Positions 55,250 through 64,000 of a stretch of 64,000 nt of DNA are shown here, one piece after another. The stretch is from Chara braunii (Eukaryota > Streptophyta > Charophyceae > Charales > Characeae), in the NCBI GenBank assembly GCA_003427395.1, contig BFEA01000700.1, forward strand, positions 108,690 through 172,689, given 5' to 3'. The position numbers and the translations under genes were made by a program. The notes under the pieces are model-generated. The model searched no databases, was not told where the DNA came from, and saw only the letters and a list, made by a program, of their open reading frames with translations. Position 1 is the first letter of the stretch, and each line of letters starts with the position of its first letter.

Positions 55250-55829
55250 CTATGCTCTTCCCGGCGTCCTGTCCATGCTTGGGTCGAGAACTACGTTCCA
55301 GTCCCCCGCCAGCAAGAGGTGTGCTAACATAGTGCATTGTGGCTGTAAGGTCTGCAGCATGGTCGTTCTGTGATGGAGTGTGTTAGGGCAGTACAGGGTA
55401 ATCAATCGAAAATTTTCCTGCTTGAGGTTAAAATCCAACTGTGCCCGTCTACCTTCCCGGATGTCCACCAGGTGGGTCTCCATGATCATGTTCTTTGCTG
55501 CTTCGGTCTTGCTGTGTATGAGGATTGATGTGCCCTGCGGATCCAGGTCTTGGTGCTGGTGCCCAATGGGCATGTTTAACCCATCTCAGTCTACGTTGTA
55601 TTTCTTGCTGTATTTGTTGGTGCTCAAGTGACGTCGTCAGATGAGTCTCCTGTAAGCAGAGGATGTCCGGAGGGCGAGCTCTGTAACAGTCCACCGCCCT
55701 TGTGATGTTATCCCATTTTTGCTGGTTGTTGAGGACTATGGCCAGGCCGTTGATGTTCCATGATACCACCGTCAAGTCTGGCATCTGGGTGACCGCTGTG
55801 TAAGCCGGCGCTTCAACCTGGTCGTCCAT
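55250..55829 (-). pseudogene. LINE C ORF2 endonuclease
   Basis: The reading from 55,829 gives LTVVSWNINGLAIVLNN and DILCLQETHLTTSLEHQQ. After a frame change (55,573-55,250) it gives FRLITLYCPNTLHHRT and LLAGDWNVVLDPSMDR. These are the WNINGL, LQETHL and GDxN motifs of APE-type endonucleases, with GDW in place of the usual GDF. Confidence 0.85.
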
Positions 55830-55869
55830 GCTTTAATTATGCGAGGGGTTTGGAGCTCAGCTGTTGGTG

Positions 55870-57224
55870 GGAAGGTCATAGTTATTGATATACTGCATCT
55901 CCTTCTTTTGTGACAGGGTGGTGATCTCCTTGTGCCAGCCTGCTGCATCCGACAGGAACAGCCTGTGGCTAGAAAACAGTGCTGCTCAGAAAGCCGCCCT
56001 CTCTGGGGCTACGCCTGTTCCCAGCAATCCGTACGGGTTTTTCTCCACTACTTGCCCTGATACTCACTTCAGTTCATTTGCGAGAGCGAGTTGCTCGTTC
56101 ACATGCACCAACACCGGGCAAGGTCTGCCACATATTTCTGACCCGCAGCACCCTTCCATTCTTCTGTGTTTCCTTGGTGACCTCCCAACGTAAACATCAG
56201 TGTGAGTGCTTCTACAAATTGTTTTTCGAGTGTGCCATCGTTAAGTGTGTCGTCCATGACTGTAATCAGTGCTGCCGTTTTGTGTGCTGCCACCTCCCAG
56301 TCTTTGTGGGCCATGTTCCATTGGCAGAGGATGAGTATGCGTCTGTGCTCGTTTTTTTTTGGCGTCCACCCTTATCGCAACCTCGACTGCCGCTGCCTGA
56401 CCGTCTGCGATTTGCTGTAGGGACTGGTGCTTGTCTGCGAAAAGTTTGTTCTTCGCAGTGCGAGCGGCAACTTGTGCTTCTATAATGTGCATCTTCCTTC
56501 GGAGGTCTGCATTCGTGCCTGGTTTTGTCTGAGGACCTGCTGCTTGTTCCGGGTGTTCGTCTGTTCCTGTTCCGCCCTGTGCTTTCTTGCCTCGCTTGGC
56601 CTTACTGGGTAGCTCTTCTTTATCTGTGTATGTACTTGGCCATTGAAATTGACGTGTGTACTTCGGGTTGTCGACGTGGAGGGTGTCCCCGTCAACTCTG
56701 GTTCTGATGCTCTATTGCTGCGCCATGAATTCTGACATCTTGTTCTCCATCTGCAAAGCATCGAAACGATTGCTGCCGGGGGCAGCCGTTTGCTTCTTTG
56801 ACGTTCCCGCACCTGCCTGCTGCACCTTGCAGTGATACCGGTGATGCACTTGTTGGAGTTTGAATTCCAAATCTCGCATCCGTTCCAAATCTTTGACTGC
56901 CTGTTGGAGCCACTCTTGGTCCTCCTTTCCGTCGTCTCCTTCATCCTCTTCATCTTCCGAGAGGTCGTGGTTGTGGTTGCGATCCCCCTCCCGGCTGAGC
57001 GTGTCAGTTCCTTCCTCCGCCTTCCTCTTTCGTCCCTCTCCGTCAGCTGTTTCCTTCTTCTCTACTTCCATGTCTTGGCCCGTCGGCGTAGTCACCACCG
57101 GTGCTTTTGCGTCTTCGCTTGGTCTTTTCAGTTTGTGCAAATGAGTAGTACGTCTTTTCGGCCAGTTCTCCAATTTTGGCCAACTCATCCATCGTTTGTA
57201 GTTTTTGTTCATCCTCTTCAGCAC
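55870..57224 (-). pseudogene. LINE C ORF1 remnant
   Basis: The open part, 57,224-56,712, is 170 codons with a Lys/Glu/Asp-rich acidic stretch (SEDEEDEGDDGKEDQEW) and a likely coiled coil (VKDLERMRDLEFKLQQVHHR). The remainder to about 55,870 is spread over three frames. It shows no similarity by eye to the ORF1 at 58,295, so C belongs to a different LINE subfamily from B and D. Confidence 0.6.
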
Positions 57225-57264
57225 TGTCTTTGTGGGTCATCGGTTTGACCAGGTGGCCAACTCT

Positions 57265-57345
57265 TTCCTGCTCCTTTTTTTTTCGGTCCAATCTATTCGT
57301 GGGTAGCAGCACGTGCTGGGAACCGGGCCCAGCGTCCCTTATAAT
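57265..57345 (-). repeat. LINE 3'-end hairpin module upstream of LINE C
   Basis: On the minus strand it reads 'gggacgctgggcccggttcccagcacgtgctgctacccacgaatagattggaccg' followed by a short A-run. The GCTGGG/CCCAGC stem covaries with GCTGGA/TCCAGC at 29,850. Here the module precedes LINE C, so it is probably the 3' remnant of another LINE copy that LINE C abuts or landed in. Confidence 0.6.
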
Positions 57346-57572
57346 TGGAAGACATTGATGGTTGATGAAAATTTGGGATGTATATAATGCAACTTTTCAG
57401 GTAATTGTTTTGTTTCTGTCTCTATTAAAGATTTTCATTTCAATTTGTTCTCTTCTTATCAATACGAGGTGATCGTAACACTGGCCGTTCTTCTCTGGTC
57501 TGGTCATATGCATGCACATAAGGTACTGAGTCTACTGACAACTTGAATTTTGTTTATTGTTTTGTTTGGAGA

Positions 57573-57600
57573 GGGAGGGGAGGGGGGGGGGGGGGGGGGG
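57573..57600 (+). repeat. Poly(G) tract
   Basis: About 28 bases, mostly G, after 'gagggaggggaggg'. Confidence 0.9.
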
Positions 57601-57879
57601 CAACTTGAAATTGCAAAATGAGCCACTGCAGTCCTTTATTATTTTACCTTTGTAAACCACCCACTATGGGATGTATTCGCTGGGATGTATGGGGCCGCCT
57701 GCGTGCGGACAAATTCAAATTCATTCATGATGAAGAAAATGCCGGAGATCTGCCTGGCCGGGAAATGTAGTGGTGGGTAATTTGTGCAAGGAAACTCATG
57801 TTTGCGCCCAGCTATGGGATTTCAGTAACCGAACTGGGCAATGTTGGTGGCTGTGGGGCCGCCAACTTAACTATTATCC

Positions 57880-58005
57880 AGGTCAAATACAGACATAATG
57901 ACCATGTGCCCTGTTCATGGGAAGACAGCTTTACCTGAGTCAGCAGTATAGGAAATACAGTAATAACGACGATACATTTGTATTCGGGGGGAGATGGTAG
58001 TGAGG
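57880..58005. mobile_element. Palindromic mini-element P1, diverged copy
   Basis: 'aaatacagtaataacgac...atttgtattcggggggagatggtagtg' corresponds to a P1 right arm. The opposite side is weak. Confidence 0.45.
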
Positions 58006-58159
58006 GGCCTTTGTCAGAAGAACAGTGCAGTGCTGTGATTTTATGCGAGACATCCAAATTGATAGCATCAACAGCAACACCGGTAGTTTGTTTGAGCTCC
58101 GAAGTTTGGAGTTTCCCTCCTCAACTATGGCCACCTTTGCACTGAACTGGCATGTCCAC

Positions 58160-59760
58160 AACACCCCCAACAGACAATGGACACTGATGGAACGCTGAAA
58201 AGAGACCCTCTCCGGGCGAACAGATGGCTTCCTAGCGTCTCGGGATACGAGGGTTGGGTGCATGTGGAAGATCTGATGCCAGGAGGCCAACCCGGTGGTT
58301 GGGTATGGGAAGGTAGGGGAGACCTCGGCGGTCATTACGACCGCCAGCAGAATGGAAACCACCTTTGCAGCAGCCCCAAGGATGCCACATCAGGTCACAT
58401 ACCAGCCACCGAAAACGAAACCCCCAGTTCCCCCAGGGGACACAGTAGGGGGGGAAGGGACTGGAAACAAGAATAAGCAATCTAATGAACCAGCAAGGAC
58501 AAGACAGAATGGGATCCACATTGGACCACATGCAGGATCATATATCCCAACTGGAAATCGTTTCAGCCCCTTAAGCAAAGCAGGGGGGGGGAGAGGATGG
58601 GGGCAACAAGGAACTGAGAGAGGAACAGTAAAAAAAAACAGGGTTAACAAGAGCACCAAAGGCAAGAACAAAGTTGGAGACTCGGACGCCTTCTCCAGCA
58701 CATCCAACAGCAAGACGGGTCCAGAACCAACGGACCTAGACCCGTTGAAGGAGGTATTCAGGGCACAACCCGGGAGTCCCCCAACCCCGGAGAAGAGCAC
58801 CAACTCAGCCTCAGCGCAATCACAGACTGAGGACTGGGTATCTGATCTCAAAAGCGTTGCCGAATGGTTACAGGAAAATCTCAGGCTTAAATTTCAGGGT
58901 CGTTCGGAGGATTTTTGGGATGACATGTACCGACAGTTGGTCCCTCTCTTAGAGACCAGCCCAAGCCTCCGATCAGCGCTTGAACAAGGTCTTCTAAGGG
59001 GGGTAAGTTGGCAACAGATGTGCCACCACTTGCTGCCAATAGTGGCACTGCGGTTCCAGCCTCCACCAGATCCAGTTCAAACAGGTTCAGTTGGCAGGCA
59101 GGCCTTGAGTTCAGGGGAGGTGTCAACAATACCACTTGGAAGCGTGCAGAGAAAGTCGAATTTAGTGGTCAAATCAGGTAACTCGACTTACCTCGATGAA
59201 TTCACATCCCAGCGGTCCGTTGAAGAGGACAATGGAAGCCACAAGTCATCAGAACTTGAAAAAATAAAAGTTTTGAGCAGCAATACGGCCCCTAGGACTG
59301 AGAGGTCGGTGGTTATTAAAGGACTTGGGACAGTAAATGAAGGAATTAAAAAAAAAAAAAAAAAAAAAAAACCTTGTCCCCCACAGAACCAGGGACAGAC
59401 AATGCAAAAGAAAAGTTTGTGACTGCGCCTGCTGTGATACATCGCCAACCCACATAATAAGACTCTATTGTAACTGACACTGAAGGGAAATCCTCAGCAC
59501 AGGCGGCAGAGCTGCAGCAACAATCAGCATCTCAGGGAGCGATTCCTAAACAGGGGGAAGGACTGGTTCCACAGTTGGGACTAGCAGTGGGATGTGCTAT
59601 AGACCCCCCTTTCTCTCTCTCTGAAACGGAGACACAGGATTCGGCCCCACCTAGAGAAGCTCTCAGACTGTACAGGCAGGGGAGTTTCATGAACAGGATA
59701 TGGAGCTGGAACAATGTAGCAAGAGATCAGGAGTGGTTGTGACGTACCAGCTTCCGTACC
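58160..59760 (+). mobile_element. L1-like LINE D, ORF1 segment
   Basis: It comprises the open ORF1 at 58,295-59,422 and a further Gln-rich stretch to about 59,740 that matches 26,200-26,540 of LINE B. No endonuclease or RT follows before unrelated sequence at about 59,760, so the copy is 3'-deleted or broken. The usual 5'-truncated LINE would keep its 3' end instead, which makes this an unusual fragment. Confidence 0.7.
58295..59422 (+). CDS. LINE ORF1 protein, open 375-codon frame
   Basis: This is the longest credible open frame in the window. The N-terminal ~150 residues are Pro/Gly/Thr/Lys-rich and look disordered. Residues about 185-255 form the conserved part (WVSDLKSVAEWLQENLR, then LVPLLETSPSLRSALEQGL and WQQMCHHLLPIVALRFQPP), which aligns with the LINE B ORF1 remnant at 25,764-25,950. 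A 22-base A-run at 59,349-59,370 encodes a Lys run near the end. It has no RRM or CCHC motif by eye. A role in binding element RNA is inferred from its position in the LINE. The ATG at 58,295 is the first in frame. Confidence 0.6.
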   Translation: MVGYGKVGETSAVITTASRMETTFAAAPRMPHQVTYQPPKTKPPVPPGDTVGGEGTGNKNKQSNEPARTRQNGIHIGPHAGSYIPTGNRFSPLSKAGGGRGWGQQGTERGTVKKNRVNKSTKGKNKVGDSDAFSSTSNSKTGPEPTDLDPLKEVFRAQPGSPPTPEKSTNSASAQSQTEDWVSDLKSVAEWLQENLRLKFQGRSEDFWDDMYRQLVPLLETSPSLRSALEQGLLRGVSWQQMCHHLLPIVALRFQPPPDPVQTGSVGRQALSSGEVSTIPLGSVQRKSNLVVKSGNSTYLDEFTSQRSVEEDNGSHKSSELEKIKVLSSNTAPRTERSVVIKGLGTVNEGIKKKKKKKKPCPPQNQGQTMQKKSL

Positions 59761-60329
59761 CAAACGATCTTCTGAAGCCCTGAGTTTGTGCTTTTCAGAT
59801 CTCTCTTGGGCTTTTGGGGTACCCCTCTTTTTGCTATCATCTCAGGGCACGGAATCGCAGGCCAACCAGGCCCTCTCACGTCTAATACTATGTTTCTTTT
59901 GGACAATTTCTTTTTGGCAATCCATGCATCTACATAGGAATTACGCGCGCCTTAGGGAGCATGCTAGGAATTTTGTTCGGCAGTTGGGAACTCCGGAAAT
60001 TATGGGCGCTTCTCCTGCTGACGTGTCCTTTTTTGCAAGCGGATGTTCCCACACTCGCCGAATAAAATTTCAGTAGGAAGGTAGATAGGCGTAGGATTTT
60101 TGCGCGCTCAAATTCCGCACGCTGATATTGCTTTTGATTTTTTTTCAATCTTGAATTAGTTTTAAACCAGAATGGATGGAACGTAACTGTTTCAGTGCCT
60201 TTTTCTTTTTTGCACCGACGCCATGCATGCAAGCTTTCCCCGCTTCCCGCTATGACCCATGCCATCTTCACTCCTCCCCTCTTCGCGCCTTCTCTCCTTC
60301 ACCCCTGACTGTTTTCCATCCCCTCTCCC

Positions 60330-61020
60330 TTCGCCATGTTGTCACCTGGGGATCCCTGGGGCCTGCGCCGAGGCTGGGGTTTGACCCCCGCACCCCTGGC
60401 CCNNNNNNNNNNNNNNNNNNNNNNNNNNNNNNNNNNNNNNNNNNNNNNNNNNNNNNNNNNNNNNNNNNNNNNNNNNNNNNNNNNNNNNNNNNNNNNNNNN
60501 NNNNNNNNNNNNNNNNNNNNNNNNNNNNNNNNNNNNNNNNNNNNNNNNNNNNNNNNNNNNNNNNNNNNNNNNNNNNNNNNNNNNNNNNNNNNNNNNNNNN
60601 NNNNNNNNNNNNNNNNNNNNNNNNNNNNNNNNNNNNNNNNNNNNNNNNNNNNNNNNNNNNNNNNNNNNNNNNNNNNNNNNNNNNNNNNNNNNNNNNNNNN
60701 NNNNNNNNNNNNNNNNNNNNNNNNNNNNNNNNNNNNNNNNNNNNNNNNNNNNNNNNNNNNNNNNNNNNNNNNNNNNNNNNNNNNNNNNNNNNNNNNNNNN
60801 NNNNNNNNNNNNNNNNNNNNNNNNNNNNNNNNNNNNNNNNNNNNNNNNNNNNNNNNNNNNNNNNNNNNNNNNNNNNNNNNNNNNNNNNNNNNNNNNNNNN
60901 NNNNNNNNNNNNNTTTTTTTTTTTTTTTTTTTCGGGGCTCCGGAGTCGGGGTTCGAGGTGCCTACCCCCAAAACCCCGGACCCCTGCCGGGGCCCCGGGG
61001 CTGGGGCTCGACAACCCTGC
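60330..61020. repeat. GC-rich repeat flanking the gap
   Basis: Left of the gap: 'ggggatccctggggcctgcgccgaggctggggtttgacccccgcacccc'. Right: 'cggggctccggagtcggggttcgaggtgcctacccccaaaaccccggacccctgccggggccccggggctggggctcga'. B-box-like 'ggggtttgacccc' and 'ggggttcgaggtg' appear on both sides. The gap may hide a GC-rich tandem or SINE-like array. Confidence 0.4.
60403..60913. other. Assembly gap (511 Ns)
   Basis: Undetermined bases bounded by 'gcacccctggccc' on the left and a T17 run on the right. The two large frames spanning it are artefacts of the Ns. Confidence 0.99.
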
Positions 61021-62027
61021 CCTTCGCGCTTCTCCTCGGCTCCTTTTTCGTCTATCTTGGTCCCGCTCCGCACCACACTCTTCGTCCTCCCATTCTTCCC
61101 ACCTTCATCCCCATACAGGAATTCCCTACCGACCCCCCCCCGGGTATTCGAGCCGTCAGGCGACATCGTGTAAGGAGAATACTCCCCTCATGCCGTAATC
61201 TGATTGGCTGCAAAAGACTCGTGGGGATCGATAGGGCTTTTCCTGGGCAATTACCCTAAACTCTTGCTTCACCCCCTCCTTCCTCCGCCTCATTCACCTC
61301 CCATCTTCTATCTCCCTTGTCGCAATTATAAAACCCACAAGCGCATCCGAAAAACTCTCTCAACCCATCTGCCAACTTCAGGGAAGTCGTGGCTAGGTGA
61401 TGTGCAAGTAGCGAGTTGGAAAGTCCCGACGAGCTGACTTCAGTGTATGCAAGGCTGTGAGCCGGGTGGTTGCAACGAAATGCAGGATCTGGGCAAGTTG
61501 GTGCAGAAGCTGAATTGGTGGGGTGACGATCGTTGTGGTATGGAGGTTGGTACGTGACAGCTGGGATTGTCAGTACCGGAGTAAGAAGTGTGTGTGTGTG
61601 TGTACGAGTGGTTGCATGGCCAGGAGCCATTATCAAAGAGCAGAAGGCCGGTGCGCCTTGATTTTCGGATTCTCCTTCTTTTGGCTCTTAAAAGCCAAGT
61701 CCACGGCGAATAGCCGATTGTTGCCACCCCCCCTTTCAAGCTTGCTTGTATGATCAAAGCTCTCTCTCTCTCCCTATCTTCTCAGTTCCCTTCTTCGGCC
61801 AAGCTACGTCTTTGTCTCCCTCTCTCTCTCTCTCGTGTTCCTTCGCTCCCGTCTACCCGATGGATGTCCAAATGATCTGATGCTTCCCTGGTCTCGCTCG
61901 TCCCTGTTGAATTCAATCGAATCTCGCATGGACGAGCATTGTTGAATTCAAGGAACCAGTAAACCAAGTGATCTTCCCTTTTTTTTTTTTTTTTGATTTG
62001 TCTCTAGACAAGCAAAGATTCGTGTTT
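61020..62027. other. Unassigned DNA
   Basis: Pyrimidine-rich sequence with a short (GT)n at 61,589-61,602 and (CT)n near 61,761 and 61,818. No gene is recognised. It may belong to the 5' LTR of the element described next. Confidence 0.4.
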
Positions 62028-62375
62028 GTGAGATTTATCACACATATGCATCGATAAGGCTAAGATTTCGCTAAGATATGAATGCATGCTCACCACTCAC
62101 TCAATGAATGAGGATTGTCGTCTTGTCTGGATTGAACCCCCATTCTTTTGGATCGGTTCGCCGGATGGAAGAAAGGCAACCGAGCACGTAGAATTGTGGG
62201 ATTTTGTCACACATATGCATCGATTGGGCAGATTTCGCTAAGATTATGAATCCATGCTCACCACTCGTTCAATGAATGAGGATTGTCGGCTTGACTGGAT
62301 CGAACCCCCATTCTTTTGGATCAGTTCGTCAGATGGAAGGCAGGCAACCGAGCACGTAGAATTGTGATTGTTTAT
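62028..62375 (+). repeat. ~174 bp tandem repeat upstream of the retrotransposon
   Basis: 'gtgagatttatcacacatatgcatcgataagg...ccgagcacgtagaattgtg' (62,028-62,201) is repeated (62,202-62,370) as 'ggattttgtcacacatatgcatcgattggg...ccgagcacgtagaattgtg'. The position about 0.8 kb before the PBS would suit an LTR promoter region with duplicated U3 units, but LTR limits are not fixed. Confidence 0.8.
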
Positions 62376-63100
62376 TTCTGTGATTGAATAACTGATTAGG
62401 TGGACTTATGTGCTCAAACTTTGCTTATGCCACGTGGACCGATTGTCCCGATCCGACTGGGTGCCGACTTCCCGCATCCTCATCACGACCATTCCCGTAC
62501 AACGAGAAAAGGACACGTGTATACGAGTGGGACGTACGGAAAGCCATCGCCAAGATCAGTAGACGTTATTATTTTCCACCCCAGACAAGGTGTTTGGGAT
62601 TCGTGGGCGCTCGTTTTGTCATTATCGATACCCACTTTCCGCCGTACTCTTTATTATTGCCTTTTAACGAACTGATGCTCATCCCATGGGCGACAACAGC
62701 GCCCCACTGACCCAACACTGTGTGTAGCGAATTTCTGAGGTTGAGGCCATCCACGTCGGATTCCAAACTCTATAGCGGTGTTGGGACTTGATTCGAAAAT
62801 GAGACCCCACGCGTGTACCTCCGCTTTTCCGTTCAAAAAGACGACGAACAACCCACATGGAGGTACAAAGAGACTTTTTTGATTAGGCAAACATTTGGAA
62901 GCAGCGTGCTCCATTTCTTTCCCGCACAACTATGGTCCGTCCTCACTCAAACTGGAGTCGCACGGGGGCTTTCAGTTCCATTTGTGGCCCCACATTCAAT
63001 ATTCCCAAAACTCCTTGGCACACCCAATTTTACTGTTCTTTTAGGTCCTGTTCCGCATAATTTATCACTTCGACCGAAAGACAGGACAGGGCGTGAGGTC

Positions 63101-63112
63101 GGTATCAGAGCC
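63101..63112 (+). promoter_or_regulatory. Primer-binding site, initiator tRNA-Met
   Basis: GGTATCAGAGCC complements the 3' end of plant initiator tRNA-Met (which ends GGCTCTGATACCA), 12 bases without mismatch. It lies 126 bases before the gag start. It marks the start of minus-strand synthesis, and the LTR should end within a few bases upstream, but no clean CA end is seen. Confidence 0.75.
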
Positions 63113-63237
63113 GACACGTATCGGTCTAGTAATAGTGAGACGAGTTGGAGGGAGAACGAGCACTTTCTCGACCGAAGAAGAAAAATCCTCCTCTTGTCAC
63201 CGGAAACAGGTTAGCAGAGACAAGAAAGGAAGCAGCT

Positions 63238-63755
63238 ATGACTAACGCTAATGTGCCTACCCCTAATGTAATGGTAAGCATTCCAAACATCTATTTATTC
63301 TATCCTAACCACACTCATCCAGAGGCTTGGCTCAAAGCAGTGGAAGCGCAGGGCTATGAAGCGGCTGACCTACCCCGACTCATCACCTTGCTCGTAAGAA
63401 ATACTGCGCACGATTGGTTTAAACACCACCAATGGGTAGATTGTAATACGTTCAAAAAAGCCTTTTTGGCAAAATTTGACGAAGTGAGGATGCTACATGG
63501 TTTGTACTGAAAACGCGCCCGCAAGAGCCAGGAGAGCTCTTGCCAGACTTCATGGACGGATTTCAAACAGCTCTAAATAAGTCTGGACGGGAAGAAAATG
63601 CTGCTCGAGATTGGTTCATAGATCATCTTCGCAACCCGGTCGTAAAGGCAAAACCGAAAAAGAAAGTCCCTCCCAAAACGACTCAACTGTCGGCGATCAT
63701 CGCCAAAGCATTCGATCTTGATTCACAAGATACACAAGTATATATATCAGGGTGA
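63238..63755 (+). pseudogene. gag: LTR retrotransposon gag, frameshifted
   Basis: From the ATG at 63,238 the frame gives HPEAWLKAVEAQGYEAADLP and NTAHDWFKHHQWVDCNTFKK, then AFLAKF. This is the capsid-type retrotransposon gag layout with a 'W..F...F' core. It stops at 63,510. The reading then continues in another frame (EPGELLPDFMDGFQTALNKS, from about 63,520) to a stop at 63,755. One frameshift near 63,500 therefore separates the halves. Pol is not reached. Gag homology is by pattern only; Ty3-type is more likely than Ty1-type. Confidence 0.7.
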
Positions 63756-63887
63756 TGAGGATATAGCAGATACGATAGAAGATGTGGCTGCAAAACGAAG
63801 ATCGTGGCTCCGATCGATTGGGCGATTTCACCAGCGCCACGATTCTGAAAACCCGGGCGGACCATCACGCAGTCATGTCTCTCATGC

Positions 63888-64000
63888 TCCCTCCGCTGTC
63901 GCCTCTCCTCCCTCCTCCCCCCTCCTTCCAAGACGACCCCCGTGACCGCCATTTTACCCCTCCGCTGTCGTCTCTCCTCCCTCCTCCCCCCTCCTTCCAA
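63888..64000 (+). repeat. 70 bp tandem repeat at window end
   Basis: 'ctccgctgtcgcctctcctc' plus 'cctcctcccccctccttccaa' ends at about 63,930 and recurs at 63,961-64,000. The repeat is cut by the window end, so the number of units is unknown. Confidence 0.85.

Larger units (their letters stand above)
50900..57250 (-). mobile_element. L1-like LINE C, nearly complete but decayed
   Basis: In transcription order: ORF1 (57,224 to about 55,870), endonuclease (55,829-55,250), RT (54,235-53,550), ORF2 C-terminal region with zinc knuckle (53,335-51,350), and a 3' UTR with an 80 bp tandem repeat (51,060-51,230). The A-tail is seen as T-runs at 50,903-50,930. Length of about 6.3 kb is usual for an L1. 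Frames are interrupted throughout. No matching target-site duplication was found by eye. Confidence 0.85.

Noticed and set aside
57265-57345. HDV-like or hammerhead ribozyme in the hairpin module
   Set aside because: The stem GCTGGG/CCCAGC is a simple hairpin. I could not fit the double-pseudoknot pairing of HDV-like ribozymes, and CTGATGA/GAAA hammerhead cores are absent.
60176-61259. Frames of 248-340 codons across 60.2-61.3 kb
   Set aside because: They are open only because 511 undetermined bases contain no stops.
62408-62710. 100-codon plus-strand frame before the PBS
   Set aside because: It lies in the likely LTR/leader region, has an equally long frame overlapping it, and shows no domain.

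Overview
The window is repeat-rich, gene-poor eukaryotic nuclear DNA, most likely from a green plant or streptophyte alga with a large genome. The evidence for this is: plant-type U2 and U6 snRNA sequences (U2 begins ATACCTTTCTCGG, U6 begins with a short GTCC-TTCG-GGAC hairpin); L1-type LINEs with the C-terminal zinc-knuckle region common in plant L1 elements; an LTR retrotransposon whose primer-binding site GGTATCAGAGCC complements initiator tRNA-Met; and a tRNA-Ser(UGA)-like sequence that resembles plastid trnS. Genus cannot be determined. I find no intact host protein gene. Almost all long open frames are microsatellite read-through, N-run read-through or decayed transposon.

Layout. 1-38 is a Tn5/Nextera mate-pair junction adapter left in the assembly. 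0.2-4.2 kb holds inverted-repeat DNA transposons: a 'gcccctaccgg' TIR element, hairpin-armed microsatellites, and long-arm foldback elements with a nested small TIR element. 5-13 kb is AT-rich degenerate DNA bracketed by two related ~400 bp direct repeats, possibly ancient LTRs, with a tandem array near 8.3-8.8 kb. 13-21 kb has two more tandem arrays (14.6 and 15.0-15.6 kb) and unassigned sequence. 21.2-22.3 kb is a GA microsatellite plus one foldback arm.

22.3-33.4 kb is dominated by L1-like LINEs. One LINE 3' fragment (22.3-24.2 kb) precedes a 7.6 kb copy (25,764-33,376) with a perfect 14 bp target-site duplication. That copy carries an antisense LINE fragment, a 395 bp insertion with a 17 bp duplication and a MITE inside it, and two internal tandem duplications. 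33.4-50 kb is a dense field of small palindromic elements (at least four families), tRNA-derived SINEs, purine-rich minisatellites, and two snRNA retropseudogenes (U6 at 35.25 kb, U2 at 49.5 kb). Both snRNA copies have A-tails and target-site duplications. 50.9-57.3 kb is a minus-strand LINE with ORF1, endonuclease, RT and zinc-knuckle remnants. 58.2-59.8 kb is the ORF1 part of another LINE, with an open 375-codon frame. A 511-base N gap lies at 60.4-60.9 kb. 62-64 kb is the 5' part of an LTR retrotransposon (tandem upstream repeat, PBS, frameshifted gag) that runs off the window.

The parts form one retroposition system. L1-type LINEs supply an enzyme that appears to have copied their own truncated RNAs and structured host snRNAs. 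A recurrent short 3'-terminal hairpin module (GGGACSCTGG...TTCCAGCAGG...CCACCAATAGA, often followed by an A-rich tail) marks LINE 3' ends and several short dispersed copies. It is the best candidate here for a previously undescribed RT-recognition or LINE/SINE-sharing element.
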